In this document: one piece after another, positions 16,459 to 25,619 of the stretch
Position numbering within the stretch: position 1 is the stretch's first letter
How the letters are laid out: every line of letters starts with the position of its first letter
Program-made: the position numbers and the translations under genes
Notes under the pieces: generated by a model
What the model saw: the letters and a program-made list of their open reading frames with translations, nothing else
Told to the model about the DNA's origin: nothing
Database searches by the model: none
NCBI RefSeq assembly: GCF_030219325.1
Contig: NZ_CP126625.1
Span: 732,857 to 796,856 of the forward strand
DNA length: 64,000 bases
DNA from: Geothrix sp.
GTDB lineage: Bacteria > Acidobacteriota > Holophagae > Holophagales > Holophagaceae
Direction of reading: 5' to 3'

Positions 16459-18879
16459 TTGGCCGTCCCCAAGACGCTCACCCTGCCCGCCATTCCCATC
16501 CGGGACATGGTGCTGTTCCCGGGGGCCCGGGTGCCCTTCGTGGTGGGACGGTCGGCCTCGGTGCGCACGCTGGAGCTGGCCATCAAGGCCGGCGACCACC
16601 TCCTGATGCTGACGCAGAAGGACGCCAAGGTGGAGACGCCGGGCCAGGATGATCTCTTCGCCATCGGCACCCTGGCCCTGGTGGAATCGGTCATCGCCCT
16701 GCCCAAGGACTACTACAAGGTGGGCGTGAAAGGCATCGCCCGCGTGAACCTGCGCCGTTACGACGACAGCGGCGAGGTCATCCAGGCCGAAGCCTACCTG
16801 CTGCCCGAGCCCGCCCAGACCGGCGGGGGCTCGCTCCAGCCCTTCCACCAGGCCGTGGAATCCTTCCTGGGCCGCAACTCCGACGCCTCCCGCCTGCTGA
16901 GCATGGACCAGATCCGCGAGCTGGCCCTGGGCAAGGCCATCGACACCGTGGCCGGGCTGGTGCCCGCCGAGGTGAAGCAGAAGCAGGAGATCCTCGATCA
17001 GCTGGAGATCGCCCCGCGCCTGGAGTCGCTCATGCGGCTGCTGGAGCTCGACGCCGCCCGCTCCGAGGTGGACCGCACCCTGGACGAGAAGACGCGCCAG
17101 CGCCTGGACCAGGACCACAAGCAGTACGTGCTGAACGAGAAGATGCGGGTCATCCAGCAGGAGCTGGGCAAGAAGGAGGAGAAGGACGAAGGCACGCGCC
17201 TGAAGGACCAGATCGAAGCCGCCGGCATGACCGTCGAGGCCAAGGCCAAGGCCCTGGAGGAGCTGGAGCGCCTGGAGGCCATGCCGCCCCAGAGTGCCGA
17301 GGCCACGGTCAGCCGCACCTACCTGGACTGGCTGCTCGCCCTGCCCTGGCAGGCCATGGCCGATGAGCGGCTCGACCTCACCGAGGCCGAGCGGGTGCTG
17401 GACGAGGACCACTCGGGCCTCGACAAGATCAAGGCCCGCATCCTCGAGCACCTGGCCGTCATGGCGCGGTTGCGCAACGAGCCGCTGAAGGAGGGCGAGA
17501 CCGGCGACCGTGCCCCGCTCCGCGGCCCCATCCTCTGCCTCGTCGGCCCGCCGGGCGTGGGCAAGACGTCGCTGGCCCGCAGCATCGCCCGGGCCCTGAA
17601 CCGGCCCTTCGTGCGGCTGTCCCTGGGCGGCGTGCGGGACGAGGCGGAGATCCGCGGCCACCGTCGCACCTACATCGGCTCCATGCCCGGCCGCATCATT
17701 TCGCTCATGAAGAAGGCCAAGGTCCGCAACCCGCTCATGCTGCTGGACGAGATCGACAAGATGGCCTCGGACTTCCGCGGCGATCCGAGTTCCGCCCTGC
17801 TTGAAGTGCTCGATCCCGAACAGAACGCGGCCTTCCAGGATCACTATCTGGACCTGGGCTTCGACCTCAGCCAGGTGCTGTTCCTGGCCACGGCCAACGT
17901 GCGCCACCAGATCCCCGAGCCCCTGGAGGACCGCCTGGAGGTGCTGGAGCTGTCCGGCTACACCACCAAAGAGAAGCTGGCCATCGCAGAGCAGCACCTG
18001 CTGCCCCGGGCCCTCGAAGGGCACGGCATGAAGGGCATGGGCGTGCACTTCGAGACCGCGGCCCTGGAGAAGCTCGTGCAGGCCTACACCCGCGAGGCTG
18101 GCGTGCGCCAGTTCGAGCGCGAGATCGCCAACATCCTCCGGAAGCTGGCACGGCACACGCTGCAGCCCGAGAAGGGCGAGCCCTTCGATCCCGTCATCAC
18201 CGCCGAGCGGGTGCCCAAGCTGCTGGGACCCGAGAAGATCCTGGAGCACCGTGCCGAGGACACGGCCCCGCCGGGGCTGGTGAACGGCCTGGCCTGGACC
18301 CCCACGGGCGGCGACCTGCTCACCATCGAGGCCGCCGTGCTGCCGGGCAAGGGCGTGCTCAAGCTCACGGGCAAGCTGGGCGAGGTCATGCAGGAGAGCG
18401 CCAACCTGGCCCTGAGCTACGTCCGCGCCCGGGCCGAGCGCCTGGGCCTGAAGCGGGACTTCCTCGACACGGTGGACCTGCACGTCCACGTGCCCGAAGG
18501 TGCCATTCCCAAGGACGGCCCCAGCGCCGGCATCACCCTGGCCACGGCCCTCATCTCCGTGCTGACGGGCATCCCCGCCCGGGCGGACCTGGCCATGACG
18601 GGCGAGTTGACGCTGAGGGGCCGCGTGCTGCCCATCGGCGGGCTGAAGGAAAAGCTGTTGGCGGCTCACCGCCAGGGCCGCAAGGCCGTGCTGATCCCCA
18701 GCGAGAACGCCCGCCACCTGGAGGAAGTGCCCGCCGAGGTTCGCGAGCAGCTGAGCATCCACCTGGTGAGCCACATGGACGAGGTCATCCAGTTGGCCCT
18801 CACCCGCATGCCCGAGCCCCTGGGGCCGGAAGTGGCGGGCCACCCCAACCCCGCCCGCGAGAATCCGGCGACCCAGTAG
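16459..18879 (+). CDS. lon: Endopeptidase La (ATP-dependent Lon protease)
   Basis: 806 residues. N-terminal LON substrate-binding domain ([19 protein letters not shown]), central AAA+ with Walker A GPPGVGKT (363-370), and C-terminal S16 domain with catalytic Ser689 (PKDGPSAG) and Lys732 (GGLKEK). Degrades misfolded and regulatory proteins in the cytoplasm. The start is a TTG at 16459, with GAGG about 6 bases upstream; no ATG or GTG is available before the conserved N-terminus. Just downstream of clpX. Confidence 0.97.
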   Translation: MAVPKTLTLPAIPIRDMVLFPGARVPFVVGRSASVRTLELAIKAGDHLLMLTQKDAKVETPGQDDLFAIGTLALVESVIALPKDYYKVGVKGIARVNLRRYDDSGEVIQAEAYLLPEPAQTGGGSLQPFHQAVESFLGRNSDASRLLSMDQIRELALGKAIDTVAGLVPAEVKQKQEILDQLEIAPRLESLMRLLELDAARSEVDRTLDEKTRQRLDQDHKQYVLNEKMRVIQQELGKKEEKDEGTRLKDQIEAAGMTVEAKAKALEELERLEAMPPQSAEATVSRTYLDWLLALPWQAMADERLDLTEAERVLDEDHSGLDKIKARILEHLAVMARLRNEPLKEGETGDRAPLRGPILCLVGPPGVGKTSLARSIARALNRPFVRLSLGGVRDEAEIRGHRRTYIGSMPGRIISLMKKAKVRNPLMLLDEIDKMASDFRGDPSSALLEVLDPEQNAAFQDHYLDLGFDLSQVLFLATANVRHQIPEPLEDRLEVLELSGYTTKEKLAIAEQHLLPRALEGHGMKGMGVHFETAALEKLVQAYTREAGVRQFEREIANILRKLARHTLQPEKGEPFDPVITAERVPKLLGPEKILEHRAEDTAPPGLVNGLAWTPTGGDLLTIEAAVLPGKGVLKLTGKLGEVMQESANLALSYVRARAERLGLKRDFLDTVDLHVHVPEGAIPKDGPSAGITLATALISVLTGIPARADLAMTGELTLRGRVLPIGGLKEKLLAAHRQGRKAVLIPSENARHLEEVPAEVREQLSIHLVSHMDEVIQLALTRMPEPLGPEVAGHPNPARENPATQ

Positions 18880-18911
18880 GGAAGGCCGTTCCAGCCTGCT
18901 AACCTGAATCC

Positions 18912-19112
18912 ATGCGCTTTCTCTCCAGCCACGTCCTCCATTTCCTCGTCATGGGCCTGGGCATCGCCGTGGTCCTGGGGCTGCTGCATCCGACCACCAG
19001 GCCGGAGCGGACGCGGGCGTCCATCCTGAAGCACGTGGCGGGGCTCATCGGCATCGGGCTGGCGCTGGCCTGGCTCATGTACCTCCTGCCCCGGCATCCC
19101 GTTCGATTCTAG
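18912..19112 (+). CDS. Small two-helix membrane protein, unknown function
   Basis: 66 residues with two hydrophobic segments (about 8-26 and 43-59) separated by a basic loop HPTTRPERTRASILKH. No family recognised. It lies 32 bases after lon and 9 bases before a YihY-type membrane protein on the same strand. The codon pattern matches the neighbours, so it is probably a real member of this transcript. Confidence 0.65.
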   Translation: MRFLSSHVLHFLVMGLGIAVVLGLLHPTTRPERTRASILKHVAGLIGIGLALAWLMYLLPRHPVRF

Positions 19113-19121
19113 GGGGACGCC

Positions 19122-20078
19122 GTGGTCGAGAAGGTCCTGGGCCTCTGGGCCACCCTCGAGGCGGGCTGGCAGCGGGCCTGGCGGCTCGCGGTGGACCTGT
19201 GGAATGAGATCGCCCGGACGGTACCCGTCGTGGGGCGCGTGGGGCACTTCACCTTCGAAGTGATCGGCAAGTACCACAAGGACGACTGCCTGAGCTACGC
19301 CGCGGGCCTCAGCTTCTGGCTCATCGTCAGCCTGGTGCCCCTGTCCACGCTGCTGTTCAAGCTGCTGGGCGCCATTCTGGGCAGCCGCGCCTACGGGCCC
19401 GCCACCATGAAGACCCTGCAGGAGATCGTGCCCTTCCTCCCGAAGGAGTTCGTCTACGATGCCGTGGCCAACAGCCAGAAGATTGGTGGCATGGGGCTCT
19501 CCTGGATCGTGCTGCTCTTCGGCAGCTACTGGGGCATCAGCCAGCTGGACACCAGCCTGGCCCACGTGTTCGGCCTGCGCATCAAGAAGCACCGCCAGAC
19601 CCGCAAGAACCACCTGCTGCGCCAGGTGATCTTCCTGGTGGGCGGCCTGCTGGCCACGGTCTTCTTCCTGGCGGTGCTGCTGGGCGGCGCCCTGCGCAAG
19701 ATCTTCCCCGCCCGGCAGACGGACTTCCTGCCCTACCTCGGGCCCCTGATCGGCCTGGTGGTGATGACCCTGGTGCTGCAGCACCTCCCCCGCCTGCACG
19801 TGAAGTTCCGCCACGCCTTCCTGGGTGCGGGCATCTCCACGGCCCTGTGGTGGCTGGCCAAGTGGGGCTTCGGCATCTACCTGAAGCACACCCTCACCTG
19901 GGGCATCATGTACGGCTCCCTGCTGGGCATCGTGGCGGGCCTCACCTTCCTCTACTACAGCTGCGCCATCCTCCTGCTGGGCGCCGAGATCACCGCCGCC
20001 TTCTACCGCCACGAAACCGGCGCCACCACCGTGCCCTCATGGCTGCGGATGAAGGCGGGCGAGCCGGTGAAGCCCTAG
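19122..20078 (+). CDS. YihY/UPF0761 family inner membrane protein (formerly mis-called RNase BN)
   Basis: 318 residues starting at a GTG preceded by AGGGGGA. An amphipathic N-terminal part is followed by about six membrane segments. The signature LSYAAGLSFWLIVSLVPL (first helix, about 59-76) and a late GSLLGIVAGLTFLYYSCAILLLGAEI are characteristic of the YihY/BrkB family. Function is not established; the old ribonuclease name is not supported by the family. Last gene of the greA-clpX-lon stretch. Confidence 0.88.
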   Translation: MVEKVLGLWATLEAGWQRAWRLAVDLWNEIARTVPVVGRVGHFTFEVIGKYHKDDCLSYAAGLSFWLIVSLVPLSTLLFKLLGAILGSRAYGPATMKTLQEIVPFLPKEFVYDAVANSQKIGGMGLSWIVLLFGSYWGISQLDTSLAHVFGLRIKKHRQTRKNHLLRQVIFLVGGLLATVFFLAVLLGGALRKIFPARQTDFLPYLGPLIGLVVMTLVLQHLPRLHVKFRHAFLGAGISTALWWLAKWGFGIYLKHTLTWGIMYGSLLGIVAGLTFLYYSCAILLLGAEITAAFYRHETGATTVPSWLRMKAGEPVKP

Positions 20079-20357
20079 GGTTGTTCACGCGGAGACGCGG
20101 AGTGCGCGGAGGAACAGATCAGAATAGGGTCTCTGAATGTCCTTCCCTTCAGCGACGATCGGTCAGGGAGACAGTCATGCAGCACGTCCCAGCCCAATTC
20201 GAGAATCAGGCCATCCGGCGAGCCTATGACGAGTCCACGGAGACATGGTGGTTCTCGGTCGTCGATATCGTGCAGGTGCTCACCCAGCAGCCGGATTTCC
20301 AGTCGGCCCGCAAATATTCGAACAAGCTCAAGACTCGCCTAAATGTTGAAGGCAGTG

Positions 20358-20382
20358 AGTCGGTGACAAAATGTCACCGACT
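20358..20382. repeat. Perfect inverted repeat inside the Bro-N fragment
   Basis: AGTCGGTGACA, loop AAA, TGTCACCGACT. It coincides with the codons for the conserved SVTKCHRL segment, so it may simply be a by-product of that conserved peptide, or it may serve as a protein-binding site. Confidence 0.7.
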
Positions 20383-20463
20383 GAAACTACCCGCGCCGAG
20401 AGCACTCTTCAGTAGCCGCACCCCATCAACGGCGACGAGGTGTTTTGGTCGAAAGGAATTTTT

Positions 20464-20560
20464 AAAGCTGAGGAGAGCGGAGGAACGGAGGAGAGCTGAG
20501 AAAGACAGGAGGCATTTTCTCCGCTTTCCTCCGCCCCTCAGCTGTCCTCCGCTTACTTGA
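20464..20560. repeat. GGAGGA-type imperfect palindrome
   Basis: The left arm AGCTGAGGAGAGCGGAGGA faces a right arm (about 20521-20555) whose reverse complement again reads AGCTGAGG and AGCGGAGG. This is the style of short-period GCGGAGGA repeats found between genes in many genomes. A single related arm (GCGGAGACGCGGAG) lies at about 20091-20104. Confidence 0.6.
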
Positions 20561-20639
20561 CTCTTTTGCAGTAAAAGCCGCCAATGGCGAAAGCACGGGC
20601 CAGTGCCGCACCAAGGGGCATTCAAAAGAAAAAAAATTT

Positions 20640-20715
20640 GCCGGCGATGGACAGTGATGGACGGTGATGAAAAGAACGGGCGCAGTTATCCCCGTACATC
20701 ACCGTGCATCACCGG
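20640..20715. repeat. GATGGACGGTGATG-type palindrome
   Basis: The left arm holds GCCGGCGATGGAC followed by GTGATGGACGGTGATG. The right arm GTACATCACCGTGCATCACC with GGC is its imperfect inverse. The central loop is about 30 bases. Confidence 0.65.
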
Positions 20716-20724
20716 CTAAAAGAA

Positions 20725-20838
20725 AAACACCGATGACACCAAGCACTGGCTGATGAACACCGAAGAGATCGGTGAGCGCGGCCCATGCCTTGCTCTTGAC
20801 GGTGTTCATCAGCTTTTATTGGTGTTCATCGGTGGTTC
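20725..20838. repeat. GATGAACACCG-type palindrome
   Basis: The left arm reads AACACCGATGACACC then GCTGATGAACACCG. The right arm reads CGGTGTTCATCAGC then GGTGTTCATCGGTGGTT, its near-perfect inverse. Loop about 37 bases. It ends about 30 bases from the stop of the sigma-54 response regulator. Confidence 0.7.
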
Positions 20839-20871
20839 AAAATGCTTTTGCTTTTCCCGGTGGCGATGCGG

Positions 20872-22389
20872 CTACTCGTCGTCGCGCCCGCGCTGACTCG
20901 CAGGAATCGCGTAGCCGTCGGCCTTGTACTCGTTGATCTTGTTCCGCACGGTGCGCAGGGCGATGTCGAGCTGTTCGGCGCAGTGGGTGCGGTTGCCCTT
21001 GAGGGCGCTGAGGGTGGAGAGCAGCCAGAAGCGCTCGAGCTCGGGCAGGCTCAGGCCCAGGGGCAGCACCACGGGGGTGCCCATGGGCACGCCCACAAGG
21101 GGCTTGAGGGGATCGGCCACCACGGCGCCGGCGGGGGCGGCCACGTCGCGGCGGACGGCAGCGGGCGCCACGGGGGGCGTCCAGGGCTCGATCACGGGGC
21201 TTTCCGGCGGATCCTCGGGCAGTCCCTCGAAGGCATCACTGGGCAGCAGCCAGCGCAGGTCCTGCTGGCTGAGGCGGCGGCCCTGGCTCAGCACCACGCA
21301 GCGCTGGATGACGTTCTCCAGCTCGCGGATGTTGCCGGCCCAGGGATGGCGGGCTAGCGCGCCGAAGAAGCTGGGCACCAGCTCCGGTACGGGCCGGTCG
21401 TTCTCGCGGGCGTAGCGTTCGGCGAAGTGCGAGGCCAGCAGGCTCAGGTCGCCCGGCCGGTCGCGCAGGGGCGGCAGGTCCAGGGGGATGACGTTCAACC
21501 GGTAGTAGAGATCCTCGCGGAAGCGTCCGGCTTTCACCTCAGCCTGGAGGTCGCGGTTGGTGAGGGCGATGAGGCGCACATCCACCGCGATGGGCCGGTT
21601 GCCGCCCAGGCGATCCACGGTGCGCTCCTGGAGGACGCGCAGCAGCTTGCCCTGGAGGCCCAGGGGCAGTTCACCCACCTCGTCGAGCACCAGGGTGCCG
21701 CCGTCGGCCTGCTCGAAGCGGCCCTGCTTCATGCTGGTGGCACCGGTGAAGGCGCCCTTCTCGTAGCCGAACAGCTCGGATTCCAGCAGGTTCTCGGGGA
21801 TGGCGGCGCAGTTGATGGCCACGAAGGCGCCGTTGCGGCGGGGGCTGGAGCCGTGGATGAGCTTGGCCAGCAGCTCCTTGCCGGTGCCGCTCTCGGCCTG
21901 GATGAGGATGGTGGCGCGGCTGTCGGCGGCGCGGCGGGCCAGGGCCAGGGTCTCGCCCAGCGCCGGGTCCTGCGTGAGGATCACGGGGGCCTCGGAGGCC
22001 TCCTCGGCCTTGAGGTGGCCCTCGGACTTCAGCGCCTTGTGCAGGGCGCTGGTGAGTTCTTCGGGGCTGAAGGGCTTGGAGAGGAAGTCGAAGGCGCCGA
22101 GGCGCATGGCCTCGCGGGCGGATTCCAGGCTGCCGAAGGCGGTGATGAGCAGCACGGGCAGGCCCGGATCCACGGCCTTCAGCCGGGCCGTGAGCTGCAG
22201 GCCGTCCATGCCGGGCATGCGCAGGTCCGTGATCACGGCGTCGAAGGCGCCGGGCCGCACCATGCGCAGGGCCTCCTCGCCACCGCGGGCCTGCTCGGCA
22301 AAGAAGCCGGAGCGCTTGAGGCTCATGGCCATGCCATCCCGCATCCCGGGATCGTCGTCCACCACCAGCACCCGAAGGGGAGTCGCCAT
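20872..22389 (-). CDS. NtrC-family sigma-54-dependent response regulator
   Basis: 505 residues. Receiver domain with phospho-acceptor Asp55 ([11 protein letters not shown]). AAA+ sigma-54 activation domain with Walker A ESGTGKE, the sigma-54-contacting GAFTGA (about 209-214), and the [16 protein letters not shown] sensor-II region. The C-terminal Fis-type helix-turn-helix is [21 protein letters not shown] Pro/Ala/Val-rich linker precedes the DNA-binding domain. It should switch on sigma-54 promoters after phosphorylation. The partner kinase is not adjacent. Last gene of a minus-strand trio with a reduced enhancer-binding-like protein and a hemolysin-III protein. The HTH resembles that of FlrC-type regulators, but no flagellar gene is in the window. 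Confidence 0.93.
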   Translation of the reverse strand: MATPLRVLVVDDDPGMRDGMAMSLKRSGFFAEQARGGEEALRMVRPGAFDAVITDLRMPGMDGLQLTARLKAVDPGLPVLLITAFGSLESAREAMRLGAFDFLSKPFSPEELTSALHKALKSEGHLKAEEASEAPVILTQDPALGETLALARRAADSRATILIQAESGTGKELLAKLIHGSSPRRNGAFVAINCAAIPENLLESELFGYEKGAFTGATSMKQGRFEQADGGTLVLDEVGELPLGLQGKLLRVLQERTVDRLGGNRPIAVDVRLIALTNRDLQAEVKAGRFREDLYYRLNVIPLDLPPLRDRPGDLSLLASHFAERYARENDRPVPELVPSFFGALARHPWAGNIRELENVIQRCVVLSQGRRLSQQDLRWLLPSDAFEGLPEDPPESPVIEPWTPPVAPAAVRRDVAAPAGAVVADPLKPLVGVPMGTPVVLPLGLSLPELERFWLLSTLSALKGNRTHCAEQLDIALRTVRNKINEYKADGYAIPASQRGRDDE

Positions 22390-22427
22390 AGCTGAGCATC
22401 CATGCGGCCAGGGCGGCCGCTACCCCG

Positions 22428-23144
22428 TTATCGGGTCCCGGGGTCCGGACTGGAGTTTTGTGCCGGGCGGCGTTTCAGGATCCGGCGGGGCAGGTCGCCG
22501 CTCCCCTCCTCCCCGCGCACGGGGTCCCCGTGGCGGCGGATGAGCAGGTAGAGCTGGCGGCGGCTCACGCCCAGGCGCCGGGCGGCCTCCACCCGGTTGC
22601 CGTAGGCCCGGCGCAGGGCCTGGTGCAGCAGGTACCGCTCCAGCGCGTGCAGGTTGGTCGCCAGGTCCTCGGCCTCGAAGCGGGGCGGGCCGGCCGGTTC
22701 GGAGGCGGGCGACTGGCCCAGCAGCTTCCAGCGCAGCAGGCGGTTCCGCAGCTCCCGCAGGTTCCCGGGACAGGGCAGGGCGCCCAGGCTGGCGGGAAGG
22801 TCCCCTTCGAGGCCCTCCTCCGCGGCCAGTGCCGCCAGCAGAGCCGGGATCGCCTCGGGATGTTCGTCCAGGCCAGGCAGGCGCAGCTCCAGGCAGGGCA
22901 GGTGGTCCGGGACCGAGCGGGCCGCCACCACGCCCCGCGGCTCGCCCGCCAGCCACTCGGCGGCCGCCGTCGCGGTGCCAGCCTCGTGCATCGGTACGCC
23001 CCGGCGCGCGGCCAGCTCCGCCGCCAGCGTGGAGACGCCGGAGCCCACGGGGCCGTGGATCCACAGGGCCTCGGGACGGGCGATCAGCTCCTCCAGGTGG
23101 GCGCCCCACTGGGCGAAGCCCGGGAGGAGGGCCAGCGGAACCAC
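22428..23144 (-). CDS. Reduced enhancer-binding-like protein with Fis-type HTH
   Basis: 238 residues from a GTG at 23144. It retains a P-loop-like GPVGSGVST (31-39), a PGNLRELRNRLLRW segment like the sensor-II region of sigma-54 activators, and a C-terminal Fis-type HTH GNRVEAARRLGVSRRQLYLL (about 182-201). It has no receiver domain, no GAFTGA loop and no clear Walker B, so it should not activate sigma-54 by itself. It begins 4 bases after the hemolysin-III gene stop and ends 38 bases before the NtrC-type regulator, suggesting co-expression with that regulator. It may be a DNA-binding partner or modulator of that protein. Family assignment is good, function inferred. Confidence 0.7.
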   Translation of the reverse strand: MVPLALLPGFAQWGAHLEELIARPEALWIHGPVGSGVSTLAAELAARRGVPMHEAGTATAAAEWLAGEPRGVVAARSVPDHLPCLELRLPGLDEHPEAIPALLAALAAEEGLEGDLPASLGALPCPGNLRELRNRLLRWKLLGQSPASEPAGPPRFEAEDLATNLHALERYLLHQALRRAYGNRVEAARRLGVSRRQLYLLIRRHGDPVRGEEGSGDLPRRILKRRPAQNSSPDPGTR

Positions 23145-23148
23145 GGGC

Positions 23149-23913
23149 CTACTTCCCCGGGAACACGTGGAAGAGCACGGCGAACACGTGGCAGGCGCTG
23201 CCGGCCACCACGAAGAGGTGCCAGAGGGCGTGGTGGAAGCGCAGCCGCTCCAGGCTGTAGATGGCGGCGCCCGCGCTGTAGAAGAAGCCGCCGCTGAAGA
23301 GCCAGTAGAGGCCGTGGGTCGACAGGGATTTCCCCAGGGGCACGGCGGCGATGACGATGAGCCAGCCCATCAGAAGGTAGATGCAGGTGGAGATCCAGCC
23401 CATGCGCTTGGCGAAGGCCGGATCCATGTCCGTATCGCCGGGCACGGCGTGGAGGTGGTCCACCGCGGGCGGCCGGAAGATTTGCCTGGCCAGGCGCGCG
23501 TAGAACACGGCCTTGAACACGATGCCCACCACCGCCAGGCCCCAGACCAGGCCGAAGAGGGTCCAGCCCCAGCCGGGTCGCGTCCGACCCAGGGCGGACA
23601 GGCAGAAGGGCGTGTAGGTCCCGGCGATGAGGATGAAGATGGCCGAGTGGTCGAAGACCTTGAAGACCAGCTTCACCCGCGGTCCGCGGAAGGCGTGGTA
23701 CAGCGTGGACATGAGGTAGAGCAGGATCAGGCTGGAGCCGAAGATCGACGCCCCCACCACGTCCCGGGCGGTGCCGTGGATGGCCGCGGTGACCACCATC
23801 AGCACAAGCCCGGCGATGGACAGCGCCGCGCCCAGGCCGTGGGTCAGGCTGTTGGCCAGCTCCTCGCCGCGCGTCTGGGAGGTGGATCCGGGGAGAGAAG
23901 CCGTGCGGGACAT
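23149..23913 (-). CDS. Hemolysin III / PAQR-like membrane protein
   Basis: 254 residues, seven hydrophobic segments. Conserved family motifs are THGLGAALS at the first helix, STLYHAF, FDHSAIFILIAGTYTPF and the late FHHALWHLFVV with the metal-binding His residues. Relatives such as YqfA are around 220 residues; this one has an extra hydrophilic stretch near FRPPAVDHLHAVPGDTDMDP between two helices. The hemolysin name is historical; the family is a membrane metalloenzyme-like group of uncertain function. First gene of the minus-strand trio ending with the NtrC-type regulator. Confidence 0.9.
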   Translation of the reverse strand: MSRTASLPGSTSQTRGEELANSLTHGLGAALSIAGLVLMVVTAAIHGTARDVVGASIFGSSLILLYLMSTLYHAFRGPRVKLVFKVFDHSAIFILIAGTYTPFCLSALGRTRPGWGWTLFGLVWGLAVVGIVFKAVFYARLARQIFRPPAVDHLHAVPGDTDMDPAFAKRMGWISTCIYLLMGWLIVIAAVPLGKSLSTHGLYWLFSGGFFYSAGAAIYSLERLRFHHALWHLFVVAGSACHVFAVLFHVFPGK

Positions 23914-23960
23914 GCCTTCGAGGATGACAGACTCTAGGCATCGGTTCCTCTGGAGCTTCC

Positions 23961-25613
23961 ATGCGCGTTCCTCTGTATCTGGCCCTGTTCCTCACGCTGG
24001 CGGCCCCGGCGCAGACCCTGCGGGGCGTGGTCGTGAGCCAGGAGCGGCTGGCCTCGGAGGCCGGCGCCCAGGTGCTGCGGGAGGGCGGCACGGCCGTGGA
24101 CGCGACCGTGGCCACGGCCTTCGCGCTGGCCGTGGTGCATCCCGCCGCGGGCAACCTCGGTGGGGGCGGCTTCCTCCTGTCGCGGCCTACCTCGGGTCAG
24201 GCCCTCTTCCTCGATTTCCGGGAGACGGCCCCGGCCGCCGCCCATCCGCGCATGTGGCTGAAGGAGGACGGCACCTACGACGAGGCGCGACACCATGAAA
24301 GCCTGGCCGCGGTGGGCGTGCCGGGCACGGTGGCCGGGCTGCGCACGGCCTGGAAACGGGCGGGCCGCCTGCCCTGGGCGCGCCTGCTGCGGCCCGCCAT
24401 CCGGCTCGCCCGCGGGGGCTTCGTCCTCTCGGAGAATCAGGCGGCAAGCCTGGAGAAGCAGCTGCCCGAGTTCCGGAAGCACCCGCCCACCCTGGCCCAG
24501 TTCAGCCGCGGTGGCGAGCCGCTGAAGGCCGGGGACCGGCTGGTGCAGCGCGACCTGGCCCGCACCCTGGAACGCCTGGCGAAGGACTGGACGGACTTCT
24601 ACCGCGGCGCCACCACCCGCCTCATCCTGCGTGACATGCAGGCCGGAGGGGGCCTGCTCAGGGCCGCGGATCTGCGCGCCTACCGGCCGCGCTGGCGTGA
24701 GCCTCTGCGCGGCAGCTACCGCGGCGTGGAGGTGCTGGCCGCGCCGCCCCCCAGCTCCGGCGGCCAGGTGCTCATCGAGGCCCTGAACGTGCTCGAGGGC
24801 TACGACCTGAAGGCCGCAGGGGCCGCCTCGGCCACGACCGTCCACCTGGCCTCGGAGGCGCTCCGCCGGGCCTTCGCGGACCGGGCGCAGTTCCTGGGTG
24901 ATCCCGGCTTCAACGGGGACCTGCCGCTGGTCCGCCTGCTCTCGAAGGAACACGCGGCGTCCCTGCGGGCGACCATCCGCCCGGACCACGCTTCCGCCTC
25001 CGCGCCGGACCGCTTCACCTGGCCCGCGGATCGCCCCGACACCACCCATCTCTCGGTGCTGGACCGCAAGGGGAACGCCGTGAGCCTCACCTACACCTTG
25101 GAGGACAGCTACGGGCTCAAGCGCATCGTGCCCGGCGCGGGTTTCCTGCTGAACAACGAGCTGGGCGACTTCAACGCGGGGCCCGGCCTGACCGATGCCA
25201 CGGGCCTCATCGGCACGGCGCCGAACCTGGCCCAGCCGGGCAAGCGCCCCCTGTCGAGCATGTGCCCCGTCATCCTCGTGCAGGGCGGAAAGGTGCTGCT
25301 GGTCAGCGGCAGCCCCGGTGGGCGCACCATTCCCAGCACGGTGCTGAACACGGTGCTCAACGCGGTGGACTTCGGCATGGAGGCGCGCTCCACCGTGGAC
25401 GCCCCCCGCTTCCACCACCAGTGGCTGCCGGACCGCATCCAGGTGGAGGCGGACCTGCCCGCCGCCACCCAGGCCGCGCTGAAGGCCATGGGCTACGCGC
25501 TCAAGGACGTGAAGAAGCAGGGCTGCGCCCAGGTGATCCTGGTGCGCGATGGCCAGGTCGAAGGCGCCGCCGACATCCGGCGGTGGCCAGACAGCGCGGC
25601 GGTCGTGGAGTGA
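23961..25613 (+). CDS. ggt: Gamma-glutamyltransferase
   Basis: 550 residues with a signal peptide (MRVPLYLALFLTLAAPAQT), so periplasmic. GGT fold: EAGAQVLREGGTAVDATVA, HPAAGNLGGGGF, and the autoprocessing site before Thr361 in DTTHLSVLD, which becomes the N-terminal nucleophile of the small subunit. The C-terminal PGGRTIPSTVLNTVLN matches the family. It cleaves glutathione and gamma-glutamyl compounds and can supply glutamate or cysteine. Convergent with bacteriohemerythrin, 6 bases between stops. Confidence 0.94.
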   Translation: MRVPLYLALFLTLAAPAQTLRGVVVSQERLASEAGAQVLREGGTAVDATVATAFALAVVHPAAGNLGGGGFLLSRPTSGQALFLDFRETAPAAAHPRMWLKEDGTYDEARHHESLAAVGVPGTVAGLRTAWKRAGRLPWARLLRPAIRLARGGFVLSENQAASLEKQLPEFRKHPPTLAQFSRGGEPLKAGDRLVQRDLARTLERLAKDWTDFYRGATTRLILRDMQAGGGLLRAADLRAYRPRWREPLRGSYRGVEVLAAPPPSSGGQVLIEALNVLEGYDLKAAGAASATTVHLASEALRRAFADRAQFLGDPGFNGDLPLVRLLSKEHAASLRATIRPDHASASAPDRFTWPADRPDTTHLSVLDRKGNAVSLTYTLEDSYGLKRIVPGAGFLLNNELGDFNAGPGLTDATGLIGTAPNLAQPGKRPLSSMCPVILVQGGKVLLVSGSPGGRTIPSTVLNTVLNAVDFGMEARSTVDAPRFHHQWLPDRIQVEADLPAATQAALKAMGYALKDVKKQGCAQVILVRDGQVEGAADIRRWPDSAAVVE

Positions 25614-25619
25614 GGTGCT

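Larger units (their letters stand above)
20177..20560 (+). pseudogene. Truncated Bro-N/DinD-like (phage antirepressor N-terminal) protein
   Basis: From ATG 20177 (GGGAG upstream) the frame encodes 127 residues. The first ~75 match the Bro-N-type N-terminal domain found in antirepressor-like and DinD-like proteins: IRRAYDESTETWWFSVVDIV, then ARKYSNKLKTRL, EGSESVTKCHRLKLPAP. Intact relatives continue with DGKxRxTDxA; here homology stops abruptly at LPAP. The rest is low-complexity Arg/Glu-rich translation of a GGAGGA repeat. It is therefore a broken gene fragment extended by chance. A perfect 11-bp inverted repeat with 3-base loop lies inside it (20358-20382). Confidence 0.65.
20561..20871. other. 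Gene-free stretch of palindromic repeats
   Basis: No supported gene. It holds the two palindromic elements listed at 20640-20715 and 20725-20838, plus an A-rich patch (about 20624-20637). GC content is visibly lower than in the flanking genes. Confidence 0.7.

Noticed and set aside
14815-18843. Minus-strand open frame of about 1342 codons opposite greA, clpX and lon
   Set aside because: Antisense of three strongly conserved genes; composition biased to Gln, Leu, His and Gly; no domain.
20461-20560. GGAGGA-rich segment as a CRISPR-like or tandem repeat array
   Set aside because: Units vary in spacing, there are no unique spacers, and the segment is a palindrome rather than an array.
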